Positions 28,266-37,132 of a DNA stretch of 64,000 bases are shown in pieces. This DNA is from Acidobacteriota bacterium. Its GTDB lineage: Bacteria > Acidobacteriota > Blastocatellia > RBC074. The notes under the pieces were generated by a model. It saw only the letters and a list, made by a program, of their open reading frames with translations. It was not told where the DNA came from and made no database searches. Location of the stretch: NCBI GenBank assembly GCA_018269055.1, contig JAFDVI010000004.1:124001-188000 (forward strand), given 5' to 3'. Within the stretch, counting starts at the first letter, position 1; each line of letters begins with the position of its first letter. The position numbers and the translations under genes are program-made.

Positions 28266-30326
28266 TTACTCCCTGACAAATTTCAGACGGTTTTTGTTGA
28301 TGCGGGTGATTCCGTTGGTGGTGCCGAAAAATGCGTTCTCACCATCAAAGGTGACGCTTAACACTGTGGCCGAAGGAAGTTCGGCTTTTAGCCTGATCCA
28401 TTTTTGCGTGGCGAATTCCAGAACCCAGGCTCCGTCGAGCGTTCCCACGTAAAGCCGTTGGCCGTCAGTCGCCATCGCGTTCGGATTCACAACTCGTTTG
28501 CCGATTTCCGCCGCGAAGCTGGCGAGTTCGCCCGATGGCGTCAACTCAAACACGCCGCCGCCGTAGGTACCGACAAACAGGCGATTGCCAACAGAGCAAA
28601 TTGCCGTCACCCAGTTGTGAGTCAGTTTCGAGTTGGAATCCTTGAACACGCGGACAACATGCCCGGCGTTGATCTGCGCCAACCCGCTGAGCGTTCCGGC
28701 GTAAATGGATTCGCGCATCGGTTGAACGGCGTACACGCTGTTGCTGGGAAGTCCTTGCACGGTGGTCAACGCGCGCCATTGTTTGCCCTGGCCAAACGCC
28801 AGGCCGCGATTGGTCGCCAAAACAAGATTGGCTGAAGGGGCTGAGGACGAACTTTGCAATGGCGCGGCATGCAAAATGGAATTGCTGATCAATCCCTCGA
28901 CTGCGCCAAACACTTGTGGCTGCATGGAACTGTTGAATCGAATCAGGCCTTGCGAAGTTCCCGCGACCATCTGTCGCGCGACGGCATCCCACGCCAGCGA
29001 ATTGATTTCGCGCACGGCGCTGGTTTCAATATGCGTCAATCGGCGGCCTTCAGGTGTGAACACATCTATCCCGTTCCGGAAACTCCCTATCCACAAATTC
29101 CCGTCGCCGTCGAATGCCAGCGCGGACGCGACATTGTTTGTGGGCTGTGCGGGGTTATTCCACTCGCCGAAATTCACCCAATTCAATCGCCCAGCGAATG
29201 AACCGGAAAGCCTTTCGCCCTGCCAACCAGTGCGCCTAATGCCTTCGTTACTCAGTAGCCACAATGACAGCTCGCCTGAAAAGACATTCAGTTGGCAGGA
29301 CGAAAGGCTTTCCGGTCTGCGCCAATAAATCGGATTCAGTTGCGTTCGATTCGTTCGGGCATCGGCGACAAGCTGAAACAGTTCGCCGTTGTCTTTGCTG
29401 ACCAGAATTGAATCGCCACAACGAACAATGCTGGACAGCGAAGGCAGCGTCGCCAAGATTTGAATGCCGTTTTTTTCGGAGCCGAAAAGTGAATTGGTCG
29501 CAACCGTTGCGATCCCGAAGTCGGTTGCCACAAACAACTGCTGACCATCCGGCACAATGCAAACGACACGATTCGACGGCAACCCATCGGCAATCGTCAG
29601 ATGCCGCCAACGCGCGCCTTCGGTAATCCACAACCCGTCAGCAAAAGTGCAAACGAACAGTCGCGAACCATCGGCGACCAATCGCTCAATGCCGGTCAGT
29701 TGGCCGCCCCCAGCTTTTAGTTCCCGAAATTGTTTGCCATCGAATTCCAGCAACCCTCCGGCAAAGGTGGCGACCAGCAATCGCCCGCGATCTTCCAACA
29801 GCGAAGTTACCGCCTGCGCTTTTCGATCCGTCCAGCGGTACGCTGTGAAGCCCGAACCATCGAACCCGACCAACCCCTGCGAGCGCGTACCGATGAAAAG
29901 CTGCGAACTAAATTCGACCAACGCCGTCAGGTCGCTTTCCGGCAATCCATCCAGCACAGAGAAGCGGCGCTTGAACGTTCCGTCCTCCGCCAATTCAATC
30001 AACCCTCCATCCGTCGCCGCAAAAAGTGAATTTTTGAACCGTGTCAGACTTCGCACGTTTCGGCTGGTTTGCATCAGCGTGATGCCTTCGGCGTTGATGG
30101 CCGGAAGCAAGCGCTTTTCAAATGGCGCGACAGATTGTTTGGACAGTTCTGCCGCAGCCTCTTTCAGTTCGTGTTGCGCGCGTCGTTCGACGTACCAAAC
30201 CATTGCCACAATGCCGATGTGCAACAGCAGCAATCCGAGCAGAAGTTGTCGGTGGTGTTTCACCAACCAATCGCGCGACTTCGCATCCGCCAGCGCGCTG
30301 ATTTTTTGACTGAGTTCGGGCTTCAT
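28266..30326 (-). CDS. Membrane-anchored beta-propeller protein (two-component-regulator-propeller type)
   Basis: A 686-residue protein. ATG 30326 follows AGGAG; the open frame extends 108 codons upstream into the divergent reductase region, without protein-like sequence. One membrane segment lies near residues 30-50 (LLLGLLLLHIGIVAMVWYVE), then a helical neck, then repeated propeller blades of the Reg_prop kind: DGLPESDLTALVEF, RSQGLVGFDGSGFTAYRW, ATFAGGLLEFDGKQFREL, GLPSNRVVCIVPDG, GLPSNSVYAVQPM. In sensor kinases these propellers form the periplasmic sensing part, but no kinase or HTH follows here. First gene of the four-gene operon; a ligand-binding outer part of that assembly is my inference. 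Confidence 0.85.
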   Translation of the reverse strand: MKPELSQKISALADAKSRDWLVKHHRQLLLGLLLLHIGIVAMVWYVERRAQHELKEAAAELSKQSVAPFEKRLLPAINAEGITLMQTSRNVRSLTRFKNSLFAATDGGLIELAEDGTFKRRFSVLDGLPESDLTALVEFSSQLFIGTRSQGLVGFDGSGFTAYRWTDRKAQAVTSLLEDRGRLLVATFAGGLLEFDGKQFRELKAGGGQLTGIERLVADGSRLFVCTFADGLWITEGARWRHLTIADGLPSNRVVCIVPDGQQLFVATDFGIATVATNSLFGSEKNGIQILATLPSLSSIVRCGDSILVSKDNGELFQLVADARTNRTQLNPIYWRRPESLSSCQLNVFSGELSLWLLSNEGIRRTGWQGERLSGSFAGRLNWVNFGEWNNPAQPTNNVASALAFDGDGNLWIGSFRNGIDVFTPEGRRLTHIETSAVREINSLAWDAVARQMVAGTSQGLIRFNSSMQPQVFGAVEGLISNSILHAAPLQSSSSAPSANLVLATNRGLAFGQGKQWRALTTVQGLPSNSVYAVQPMRESIYAGTLSGLAQINAGHVVRVFKDSNSKLTHNWVTAICSVGNRLFVGTYGGGVFELTPSGELASFAAEIGKRVVNPNAMATDGQRLYVGTLDGAWVLEFATQKWIRLKAELPSATVLSVTFDGENAFFGTTNGITRINKNRLKFVRE

Positions 30327-30560
30327 TTCGCATTCTCCTGATCTTCGTTTTCGACGGACAGGATTATGCTTTTTCTCACCGTGCAGCGCGCCGGGACTAT
30401 CTACGGTTTGAGGATGGGAAAACGCTGTTTTGCAGTTGTTGATCCCGGCGATGCTGTGCGGATGGCACGAATCTGAAGATGTGGATTTCCACAGAGTAAA
30501 GGTTTGCGTTGGCACTGGCCGAAGCCCAGAATGACCAACATTCACCAAAGGAGGGATTCC

Positions 30561-31682
30561 ATGAACACGAGTTTGAAAGCGACAACTGAAGGGACGATTC
30601 GATACCGCGAACGATTTTCCAATCGCGTGGCGGATGAACACTTCCGGCAATCGCAGGACTTATGGATGTCATCCATCGGGTTGGGTTCGTATCTGGGCAA
30701 AGCGGATGAAAAAACGGATGAGGGTTACCGGTTGGCGGTCAAACGCGCGGCGGGGCTGGGTTGCAATGTTTTCGATACGGCGGCCAATTACCGTTACCAA
30801 CGCAGCGAGCGGAGTTTTGGCCAGGCATTTTCCGAACTGTTTGCGGATGGCACGCTGACGCGCGAGGAAATCATCGTCACAACCAAAGGCGGCTTTCTTC
30901 CATTTGACGGTTCAGCGCCGCGCAGCCAGCAGCAAATGATGCTTTATCTGGAAGAAACCTTTGTCAAACCCGGCATTTGTCGCTTTGAGGATTTCATTCA
31001 GGGCAGCCATTGCATGACACCGGGTTATCTGGCGCATCAACTCAATCAAAGTTTGCGCAATCTGCGGCTGGAATGCGCGGACGTGTATTACATTCACAAC
31101 CCGGAAACACAGTTGGCCGAAGTTTCGCAGGCAGAGTTTTACCGTCGGTTAGGAGCAACGTTCGAGTTTCTGGAATCGGCCGTGGCCGATGGGAAAATTG
31201 CCTTGTACGGCACGGCAACCTGGAACGGATACCGAGCGCCTTCCGGCAGCCAGGAGTTCTTGTCATTGGAGCGCGTGGTGCAAACGGCGCGCGAAGTCGC
31301 AGGCGAAAATCATCATTTCAAAATCGTTCAATTGCCGGTCAATCTGGCCATGATTGAAGCGTTCACCAACGCCAACCAAACCGTCAACGGCGTGAAAGCA
31401 AACTTGCTGGAAGCGGCTGCGGAATTGGGCGTCACGGTGATGGCCAGCGGTTCGCTTTCGCAATCCCGCTTGTCCGACGAATTGCCGCCAATTGTCGGCG
31501 AAGCTTTTCCCGGTTTGCGAACCGACGCGCAGCGCGCGCTTCAATTTGTCCGTTCGACTCCGGGAGTGACGACGGCGTTGGTGGGTATGAGCCAGACGGA
31601 TCACGTGGAAGAAAACCTGGAGGTCGCCAATGTTGCCCCCGCCTGTTTGGAAGATTATCTGAAACTATTCAGCAAACCCTGA
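30561..31682 (+). CDS. Aldo/keto reductase family protein
   Basis: A 373-residue cytoplasmic oxidoreductase. ATG 30561 follows AAGGAGGG. The AKR catalytic tetrad is visible: Asp and Tyr in DTAANYRYQRSE, Lys in IVTTKGG, His in DVYYIHNPE. The C-terminal half has the usual GVTTALVGMSQTDHVEENL motif that precedes the cofactor-binding end. The expected reaction is NAD(P)H-dependent reduction of an aldehyde or ketone, often a sugar. It is divergent from the propeller operon and convergent with the sulfatase gene, with only 2 bp between the stops, at the edge of a sugar-degradation cluster, which fits a keto-sugar substrate. Confidence 0.9.
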   Translation: MNTSLKATTEGTIRYRERFSNRVADEHFRQSQDLWMSSIGLGSYLGKADEKTDEGYRLAVKRAAGLGCNVFDTAANYRYQRSERSFGQAFSELFADGTLTREEIIVTTKGGFLPFDGSAPRSQQQMMLYLEETFVKPGICRFEDFIQGSHCMTPGYLAHQLNQSLRNLRLECADVYYIHNPETQLAEVSQAEFYRRLGATFEFLESAVADGKIALYGTATWNGYRAPSGSQEFLSLERVVQTAREVAGENHHFKIVQLPVNLAMIEAFTNANQTVNGVKANLLEAAAELGVTVMASGSLSQSRLSDELPPIVGEAFPGLRTDAQRALQFVRSTPGVTTALVGMSQTDHVEENLEVANVAPACLEDYLKLFSKP

Positions 31683-31684
31683 AA

Positions 31685-33100
31685 TCAGCTTTTCTTTTGC
31701 AGCAACGCCTTCATCGTTTTGACGACGGTTTGATGTTGCGGGTCATTGGCAAGGTTGCGGTATTCGTGCGGGTCGTTTTGATGATCGTACAGTTCCGCGC
31801 CCCGGCGGCCTTCGTCCCATTCGGTGTACCGCCAACGTTCAGTGCGCACGGAATACCCGGCGAGCTTGCCGCGCTGCACTTGTGTGTAAGCTGCTTCTTT
31901 CCATTTCAGCCGTGGGTTGTTGAGCAGCGGCACGAAGCTGCGGCCTTCCAATTTTTGCGGCGCTTTCAACCCGGCAAGCTCCGCCAGCGTGGGATAAATG
32001 TCCACAAATTCCGTCAACCGGGTTGTCACTTTTCCTTTGGCCTTCATTTGCGGGGTAGAAACAATCAATGGCGCACGCGCCGACAATTCAAACAAGGTGC
32101 TTTTGTTCCACCATCCGCGTTCGCCCAGGTGATACCCGTGATCGCCGAAAAAGACGATGATCGTGTTGTCGGCCAGCTTCAGCCGGTCGAGCGCGTCAAT
32201 GACTTTGCCGATTTGCGCATCGGTGAACGAAATTCCGGCCAGATACGCGCGCAAAAATTCCAGCCGCTCTTTGTCCGTGAATTTGTTGAATGCTTCACGG
32301 AACGCGCCGCCCGGCAACGCGATTTCAGGATCGTCAAAAGCGGCATTTGGCGCTTGCCATAGCTTCAACGTTTCCGGCGGGTACTGGTCAAAATACTGTT
32401 TTGGCGCAATGAACGGATCGTGTGGTTTGTGAAACCCGACGGCCAGAAAAAACGGTTTGGCGTCTTTCTGTTCCGCGAATCGCTCTAACACCTGAACCGC
32501 TTCACGGGCGATTTGGCCATCGGGCTGATCTTCGTCCGCACCCTCAGCCGCAAGCCAATGACACCACGCCAGTTTGCCGTCGGTCAGATTGCGGCCTTCG
32601 CCTTTGAACCCCAGCGGCGTAGTTTGAAAATAACGCGCTTCATCCCACGAAGCTTTGTCGTCCATATCGGTTCGCAAATCTTCCATCGTCAACCCGCGAT
32701 GAAAAACTTTGCCAAACCCTGTTGTGCGGTATCCGTTCTGGCGAAACAACTGCGGCAAGGTGACGACGTCCGGCACAGTCGTTCGGAAGTTGGTGTTGTT
32801 GTCCAGAATCCGCGTCGAATCCGGGCGAAGGCCTGTCAGCAAGGAACTCCGGCTGGGATTGCACACCGGATATTGGCAATACGCCGCATCAAAGCGCATC
32901 CCGCGTTTGGCCAGCCGGTTCAGGTTGGGTGTTTGCACCAGGCTTTCCGCAAAATTACCAAGCTCATTGCGCATATCATCCGCGATGATCAACAACACGT
33001 TCGGTTTGCGCGCCGGTTGAGAAAGCGCAGATTCACTCGACGACGCAATCAGCATCGCGAACAACAGGCACAAACAAATCGGAATCAGTTTCTTCATCAT
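31685..33100 (-). CDS. Secreted sulfatase (iduronate-2-sulfatase-like)
   Basis: A 471-residue type I sulfatase with a signal peptide (residues 1-28). The active-site motif C80-N-P-S-R84 is intact; Cys80 would be converted to formylglycine by a maturase not seen in this window. Asp41-Asp42 in LLIIADDMR bind calcium, and [15 protein letters not shown] (near residue 335) is the signature of the iduronate-sulfatase/choline-sulfatase-like branch. It would desulfate a polysaccharide-derived sugar in the periplasm. Either ATG of the MM start is possible. It is the most downstream gene of the minus-strand sugar cluster, 29 bp after the dehydratase gene. Confidence 0.92.
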   Translation of the reverse strand: MMKKLIPICLCLLFAMLIASSSESALSQPARKPNVLLIIADDMRNELGNFAESLVQTPNLNRLAKRGMRFDAAYCQYPVCNPSRSSLLTGLRPDSTRILDNNTNFRTTVPDVVTLPQLFRQNGYRTTGFGKVFHRGLTMEDLRTDMDDKASWDEARYFQTTPLGFKGEGRNLTDGKLAWCHWLAAEGADEDQPDGQIAREAVQVLERFAEQKDAKPFFLAVGFHKPHDPFIAPKQYFDQYPPETLKLWQAPNAAFDDPEIALPGGAFREAFNKFTDKERLEFLRAYLAGISFTDAQIGKVIDALDRLKLADNTIIVFFGDHGYHLGERGWWNKSTLFELSARAPLIVSTPQMKAKGKVTTRLTEFVDIYPTLAELAGLKAPQKLEGRSFVPLLNNPRLKWKEAAYTQVQRGKLAGYSVRTERWRYTEWDEGRRGAELYDHQNDPHEYRNLANDPQHQTVVKTMKALLQKKS

Positions 33101-33129
33101 TTTGTTACCAGTGGCGGATTGTCCTCAAA

Positions 33130-34041
33130 TTATAAAAACGGTTTCCACGTTTCGAGCATTGCGCGCAGTTCTTCTCGCTCTTCCGGTTTAACGTTCGGCA
33201 GCGGCGGGCGCACAGGCCCGCCGGCCAAGCCCACCATATCCATCATCGCTTTCATTGCTGAGACTTCGTAACCTTTCCGCCGAGCGCGCAAGGCATAAAG
33301 CGGCGTAACGCATTCGTACATCAGCTTCATCAACTCGGCGCAGTTTTGGCTCGCGCCGACTTCGTGAAGCTTTAGCGACAGCTTCGGGGCAACCGTGGCA
33401 ATGCTGGACGTGTAGGTGCGAATGCCGATGGAGTAATATCCCGGCAAGCTGTCGTCGCCCGCGCCGCCGATCCAGTGCAACTTATCGCCCAGGCGATTGA
33501 TGATCATTTGATAACGGCGAATGTCGGCTTGTCCGTCTTTCCAGGCGCACAGCGTGGGAATGTTTGCCGCCAGCTTCTCGACCATCGCCGGAGAAAAGTT
33601 TGCCCAGTCGCGGCTGTAAATCAGCAAGCCCAAATCCGTCGCCGCGCCGATGGCTTTGTAATACGCCAGCATGCCTTCGTCGTCGGCGTTCGGATAATAC
33701 GGCGGCAAAGCCAGAATGCCGTCGGCTCCAGCTTTCGCAGCCTGTTTGGCCATTTCGACAGCCATCGGCTGATTAAACCCGACACCAGCGATGACAGGTG
33801 ATTTGCCGTTGACAACCTCGACGGTCAAGCGAACAACGTCAGAATATTCCGGCGGAGTCAGCGAATACACTTCGCCGGTTCCACCGGCGGCAACGACGGC
33901 GCAGAGCGGGTGTTCGACCAAACGGGTCAGGTTATGCCGCAAGCCTTCCAGGTTCAGCGACAAGTCTTCATGGAAAGGTGTAATCGGAAACGCAATTACA
34001 CCTTCTTTCAATTGGCTTCGAAGTTCGGTTGGAGTCGTCAT
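33130..34041 (-). CDS. kdgD: 5-dehydro-4-deoxyglucarate dehydratase (DapA superfamily)
   Basis: A 303-residue DHDPS/NAL-type TIM barrel. The closest subfamily by eye is 5-dehydro-4-deoxyglucarate dehydratase, which turns that compound into 2-oxoglutarate semialdehyde with loss of water and CO2 (D-glucarate/galactarate route). Evidence: FPITPFHEDLSLNLEGLRHN, VAAGGTGEVYSLTPPEYSDVV, LPPYYPNADDEGMLAYYKA. The Schiff-base Lys168 (CAWKDGQAD) and the Tyr142 (IYSRD) are present. Only 4 bp separates it from the upstream DUF1080 gene, so one transcript is likely. Other DapA-like lyases cannot be fully excluded; the gene symbol is by similarity. Confidence 0.85.
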   Translation of the reverse strand: MTTPTELRSQLKEGVIAFPITPFHEDLSLNLEGLRHNLTRLVEHPLCAVVAAGGTGEVYSLTPPEYSDVVRLTVEVVNGKSPVIAGVGFNQPMAVEMAKQAAKAGADGILALPPYYPNADDEGMLAYYKAIGAATDLGLLIYSRDWANFSPAMVEKLAANIPTLCAWKDGQADIRRYQMIINRLGDKLHWIGGAGDDSLPGYYSIGIRTYTSSIATVAPKLSLKLHEVGASQNCAELMKLMYECVTPLYALRARRKGYEVSAMKAMMDMVGLAGGPVRPPLPNVKPEEREELRAMLETWKPFL

Positions 34042-34045
34042 AGGT

Positions 34046-34672
34046 TTATTTCCGGTTGTGAAGTTCTTCGATCGTGATGTCTTTGTAGCGGGCTTCGCTG
34101 GGCGGGCCGGCGTGGATTTGCAAACAGATGATGCCGGTTTGTTTGATGGCGTCGTCAGGTTCGGAGTAATCCACCGTCTGGTATCCGTTCAGCGTCAACT
34201 GAATGTGTTTGCCTTCGGCGCGAATGACATATTCGTTCCAATCGTCGCGCTTAATCGCTTTGGCCAGCATTGCCGCATCCGGCGTAACAAGCGTCTTTTT
34301 GCGGCGCGATTCGTCATACAACGATCCCCAATAATTCTGGCCAACGTCTGCCTGATAGCCGATGACTTCGGGATTGTTTGGAATGCGCTCGGATCGAAAT
34401 TGAATTCCGGCGTTGACTTGCGCGCCCGTGACTTTGAATTTGGCGCGAAAGACAAAATCCGAATAACGCTTGGTCGTGCAAAGGAATTCGTTGTTCGGCA
34501 GCGCCACGTTCATTGAGCCGCCGACGATTGCGCCGTCTTCAATGCGGAAGACTTTCAGGTTGCCTTCCCAACCCTTGAGAGTCTTGCCATCAAACATGGA
34601 CTGAGGTTTGACGTCGGCCAGCGTAACTGCCGCAAAAGCCAAAACAATTAGCAAATAGATTCGATTCGTCAT
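34046..34672 (-). CDS. DUF1080 (3-keto-disaccharide hydrolase-like) secreted protein
   Basis: A 208-residue protein with a signal peptide (about 1-19) and one DUF1080 concanavalin-like beta-sandwich: SMFDGKTLKGWEG at the start, DFVFRAKFKV, NAGIQFRSERIP, DWNEYVIRAEGKHIQLTLNG and a C-terminal ARYKDITIEEL. Some members hydrolyse 3-keto-glycosides made by sugar 3-dehydrogenases. That role would fit the nearby GMC oxidoreductase and Gfo/Idh/MocA genes. It is 4 bp upstream of the dehydratase gene. The start ATG 34672 has a weak site. Confidence 0.88.
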   Translation of the reverse strand: MTNRIYLLIVLAFAAVTLADVKPQSMFDGKTLKGWEGNLKVFRIEDGAIVGGSMNVALPNNEFLCTTKRYSDFVFRAKFKVTGAQVNAGIQFRSERIPNNPEVIGYQADVGQNYWGSLYDESRRKKTLVTPDAAMLAKAIKRDDWNEYVIRAEGKHIQLTLNGYQTVDYSEPDDAIKQTGIICLQIHAGPPSEARYKDITIEELHNRK

Positions 34673-34693
34673 TCAGTGGATTCCTCAAAAACG

Positions 34694-34773
34694 GTAGGGC
34701 AACCTGCCGAGGTTGCGCCGGTCTGGTAAAGGGCAAGTGAAGAACATGAGGCAACCTCGGCAGGTTGCCCTAC
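34694..34773. repeat. Perfect 23-bp inverted repeat (palindromic element)
   Basis: 34694-34716 and 34751-34773 are exact reverse complements, separated by 34 nt. Each arm is itself built on an internal palindrome (CAACCTGCCGAGGTTG). A diverged member of the same family lies at 37051-37132. It sits in the gap between two co-directional genes and would form a strong hairpin in the transcript. Confidence 0.88.
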
Positions 34774-34777
34774 TCTT

Positions 34778-36151
34778 TCAAATCAAATCCCAAGGCTTGC
34801 GCGCTTTGCGGCTCAGCAGCCTTGACGCGTCCGAATCGGCGACGAAATCTTCCTTCGCGGCGTCCCAGGTCAGCCGACGGCCAACTTTGTACGCAATGTT
34901 TCCCAGGTGCGAAGTCGTCGTCGAACGGTGGCCGATTTCAACTTCTGCGTTTGGTTTTTGTCGCGAACGAACGCATTCGATGAAGTTTTGCGTGTGCAAA
35001 TCGGTGGTGTCGCGACTTTGGACGCGCTTCGGCTGCATGCGCCAGGCGTCAATGGGTTGCGTGCGTTGTTTGGCGGTTTGCGCAGGTTTCAGCGGTTCGG
35101 GGTAAATCTCAAACCCGATGCGGTCGGCGATCAGCGTGCCGTTGGTGCCGTAATAGGCTTCACCGTGCGGACGGTCATCAGCGCCACGCGCGCCGTAATA
35201 GTTAAACCCAGGCGTTCGTCCGCCTGCGCCGTGCGCGTTCAGGTTGCAGCTTTCGTAGCTGAGCACAAAGCCACCGTTTTGGGGATGGTGAAATTCATAG
35301 GTCACTTGCAACAAATCCGGCACGTCGCCGGAATCTTTGAGCGTGAATTTGCCGCCCGTTGCCACAACGGTGTTCGGAGCGTCAACGCCCATAATCTGTT
35401 GCACGGTGTCCAGCCGGTGCGTGCCGTAATCGGTCATCGTGCCGCCCGCGTAATCGTAAAAATTCCGAAACGTGGAAAGAAAGCGCGCACGATTGAACGG
35501 CACTTTTGGCGCGGGACCAAGATAAAAATCCCAGTCCAACCCTTCTGGCACGGGTTCATCGGGACGATTGCCAATGCCGTTCGGCGAGATGTTGCTGTAA
35601 TTCCAGATGCGCACGAAACGGACTTCGCCCAGTTCGCCGGATTGAATGATCTGCTGCACTTCGCGGTAATGCGGCGCGCTGCGATGTTGCGTGCCGGTTT
35701 GGACAATGCGGTTGTACCGCCGAGCGGCTTCGACCATCTGGCGACCTTCGCGAACATTGTGCGCCAGCGGTTTTTCGACATAAACGTCTTTGCCCGCCGC
35801 GCAAGCCAGCACAGTGATCGCCGCGTGCCAGTGATCCGGCGTCGCGACGTGAACCGCATCCACATCTTTCAGTTCCAACAGCTTTCGAAAGTCGCCAAAC
35901 TTTTTCGCCGCGCTTCCCGCCCAGCCTTGCGCGCTCAGCGCGTTCGCTTCGTACACGTCACAGACCGCGCCGTATTCCACGCCGGGAACGTCGCGCATCA
36001 AAGCCGAAACCTGCCGTCCGCGACCTCCGCAGCCAACCAAGCCGACTACGACGCGATCATTTGCGCCAACAATTCGTTCGTACGAAAGCGCCGTCGTAGA
36101 AACCACCGCCACGCCAGTAAGTGCGGAGTTGATGAAGTCTCTTCGTTTCAT
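34778..36151 (-). CDS. Tat-exported Gfo/Idh/MocA family oxidoreductase
   Basis: A 457-residue protein. ATG 36151 follows GAGGAGG; the open frame runs 26 codons further up but without a site. The N-terminus is a twin-arginine signal (MKRRDFINSALTGVAVVS), so the folded, NAD(P)-bound enzyme is exported. The Rossmann part has VVVGLVGCGGRGRQ, and the signature DAVHVATPDHWHA and YVEKPLAHNVREGRQ (Glu-Lys-Pro) of the family is intact. It probably oxidises or isomerises a sugar via a 3-keto intermediate. The C-terminus (residues about 430-457) is the usual KARKPWDLI-type tail. Flanked by two hairpin repeats in the same-direction cluster. Confidence 0.92.
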   Translation of the reverse strand: MKRRDFINSALTGVAVVSTTALSYERIVGANDRVVVGLVGCGGRGRQVSALMRDVPGVEYGAVCDVYEANALSAQGWAGSAAKKFGDFRKLLELKDVDAVHVATPDHWHAAITVLACAAGKDVYVEKPLAHNVREGRQMVEAARRYNRIVQTGTQHRSAPHYREVQQIIQSGELGEVRFVRIWNYSNISPNGIGNRPDEPVPEGLDWDFYLGPAPKVPFNRARFLSTFRNFYDYAGGTMTDYGTHRLDTVQQIMGVDAPNTVVATGGKFTLKDSGDVPDLLQVTYEFHHPQNGGFVLSYESCNLNAHGAGGRTPGFNYYGARGADDRPHGEAYYGTNGTLIADRIGFEIYPEPLKPAQTAKQRTQPIDAWRMQPKRVQSRDTTDLHTQNFIECVRSRQKPNAEVEIGHRSTTTSHLGNIAYKVGRRLTWDAAKEDFVADSDASRLLSRKARKPWDLI

Positions 36152-36161
36152 TAAACCTCCT

Positions 36162-36300
36162 CTGGGTACGCTCGCATCCCTGCGAACTTCGATAAAAGCC
36201 GCGAAGCTTCCTTTTCTACGTTCAAGCAATTTGTCGAACAGCAGGAATTCGGAAGCTCCGCGCTTCTTTTACAGCCTGCAAGGATGCAGGCGTACCCAGG
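36162..36300. repeat. Long imperfect inverted repeat (about 50-nt arms)
   Basis: 36162-36211 pairs with 36251-36300 over about 50 nt with scattered mismatches and a two-base gap; the outer ends (CTGGGTACGC with GCGTACCCAGG) and inner ends (GAAGCTTCC with GGAAGCTCC) match best. The element fills almost the whole gap between the stop of the RraA-like gene (36301) and the ribosome site of the oxidoreductase gene. It is different in sequence from the other hairpin repeats in this cluster. Confidence 0.75.
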
Positions 36301-37041
36301 TCAGATGCGATTGAACTTTTCGATTGCCTTGGTCAGCGACTTGAACTGGCGAATGAAAGGAAACATTCCTTTTTCCCGGTCGTCAATTTCCTGGGCTTTC
36401 TTCAGCACTTCTTCCGCGCGTTCCTGCGGAACGACCACCACGCCATCTTCATCAGCGACAATGATGTCGCCAGGGCGAACCGTCACACCTGCGCACTGAA
36501 CTTCGACATTACGCGCCACCGTCGCGTAATGCCCAACGGCAGTTCGCGGCGAAGACGAACGCGCATATACCGTCAATCCCATCCGCCGCACATCCCAAAT
36601 GTCACGAATGGCGCCATCCAACACCATGCCGGCCATGCCGCGCACTTTCGCAGCCGTCGCCATCAGATTTCCCATCGCGGCAATTTCCAGCGTGCCGTCC
36701 ATGACAATGATGCCGACTTCGCCGGGTTTGGCGTTATCAATCATTTCGACCGAATGTTTGGTCGAAAGCGCAGGCGTTGCCTTATCAGGCGTCGTAGGTT
36801 TCACCAGCGAAGTCACAGCCCTGCCGACAATCGGCGTTCCGGTGACCAGCTTCATGTCGTGCAACATTGTCCCGTTTCTGCCAGTAACCAACTCTACCGC
36901 GTCCGAAACTGAAGCCGGATAGGTTTTCTTGTACGCCGCGATGATCGGTTCATCCGACGACGGTGAAGATTTCTTTTGCGCGGCGGCAACAACAATCGCC
37001 GCCAGCGCCGCACAAGCCAGAACAATCAGAAACTTTTTCAT
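36301..37041 (-). CDS. RraA-family protein with signal peptide (aldolase-like)
   Basis: A 246-residue protein starting at ATG 37041. The first 22 residues form a signal peptide (FLIVLACAALAAIVVAAA). The rest is an RraA/HMG-aldolase fold: the substrate and metal loop appears as GMVLDGAIRDIWDVRRMGLTVYAR, followed by VTVRPGDIIVADEDGVVVVP. Relatives in this branch are oxaloacetate decarboxylases or 4-hydroxy-4-methyl-2-oxoglutarate aldolases rather than RNase regulators. Export is unusual because the family is otherwise cytosolic. It may cleave a keto-acid derived from the sugar pathway. Hairpin repeats lie on both sides. Confidence 0.85.
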   Translation of the reverse strand: MKKFLIVLACAALAAIVVAAAQKKSSPSSDEPIIAAYKKTYPASVSDAVELVTGRNGTMLHDMKLVTGTPIVGRAVTSLVKPTTPDKATPALSTKHSVEMIDNAKPGEVGIIVMDGTLEIAAMGNLMATAAKVRGMAGMVLDGAIRDIWDVRRMGLTVYARSSSPRTAVGHYATVARNVEVQCAGVTVRPGDIIVADEDGVVVVPQERAEEVLKKAQEIDDREKGMFPFIRQFKSLTKAIEKFNRI

Positions 37042-37050
37042 AGCAATAAA

Positions 37051-37132
37051 GTAGGACGACCTGCCGAGGTTGCCCGGTTTTCGTGAAAGAAAGCTTTGCA
37101 GGAAACAGCGCAACTTCGGCAAGTTGCGCTAC
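37051..37132. repeat. Imperfect 23-bp inverted repeat, same family as 34694-34773
   Basis: 37051-37073 pairs with 37110-37132 at about 18 of 23 positions, around a 36-nt spacer. The left arm shares CCTGCCGAGGTTGC with the perfect copy at 34694. The right arm contains the TAG stop of the GMC gene (37129-37131). Confidence 0.75.

Noticed and set aside
30327..30650. 108-codon upstream extension of the propeller frame
   Set aside because: Overlaps the promoter and start of the divergent reductase gene; AGGAG and a normal membrane anchor are at 30326.
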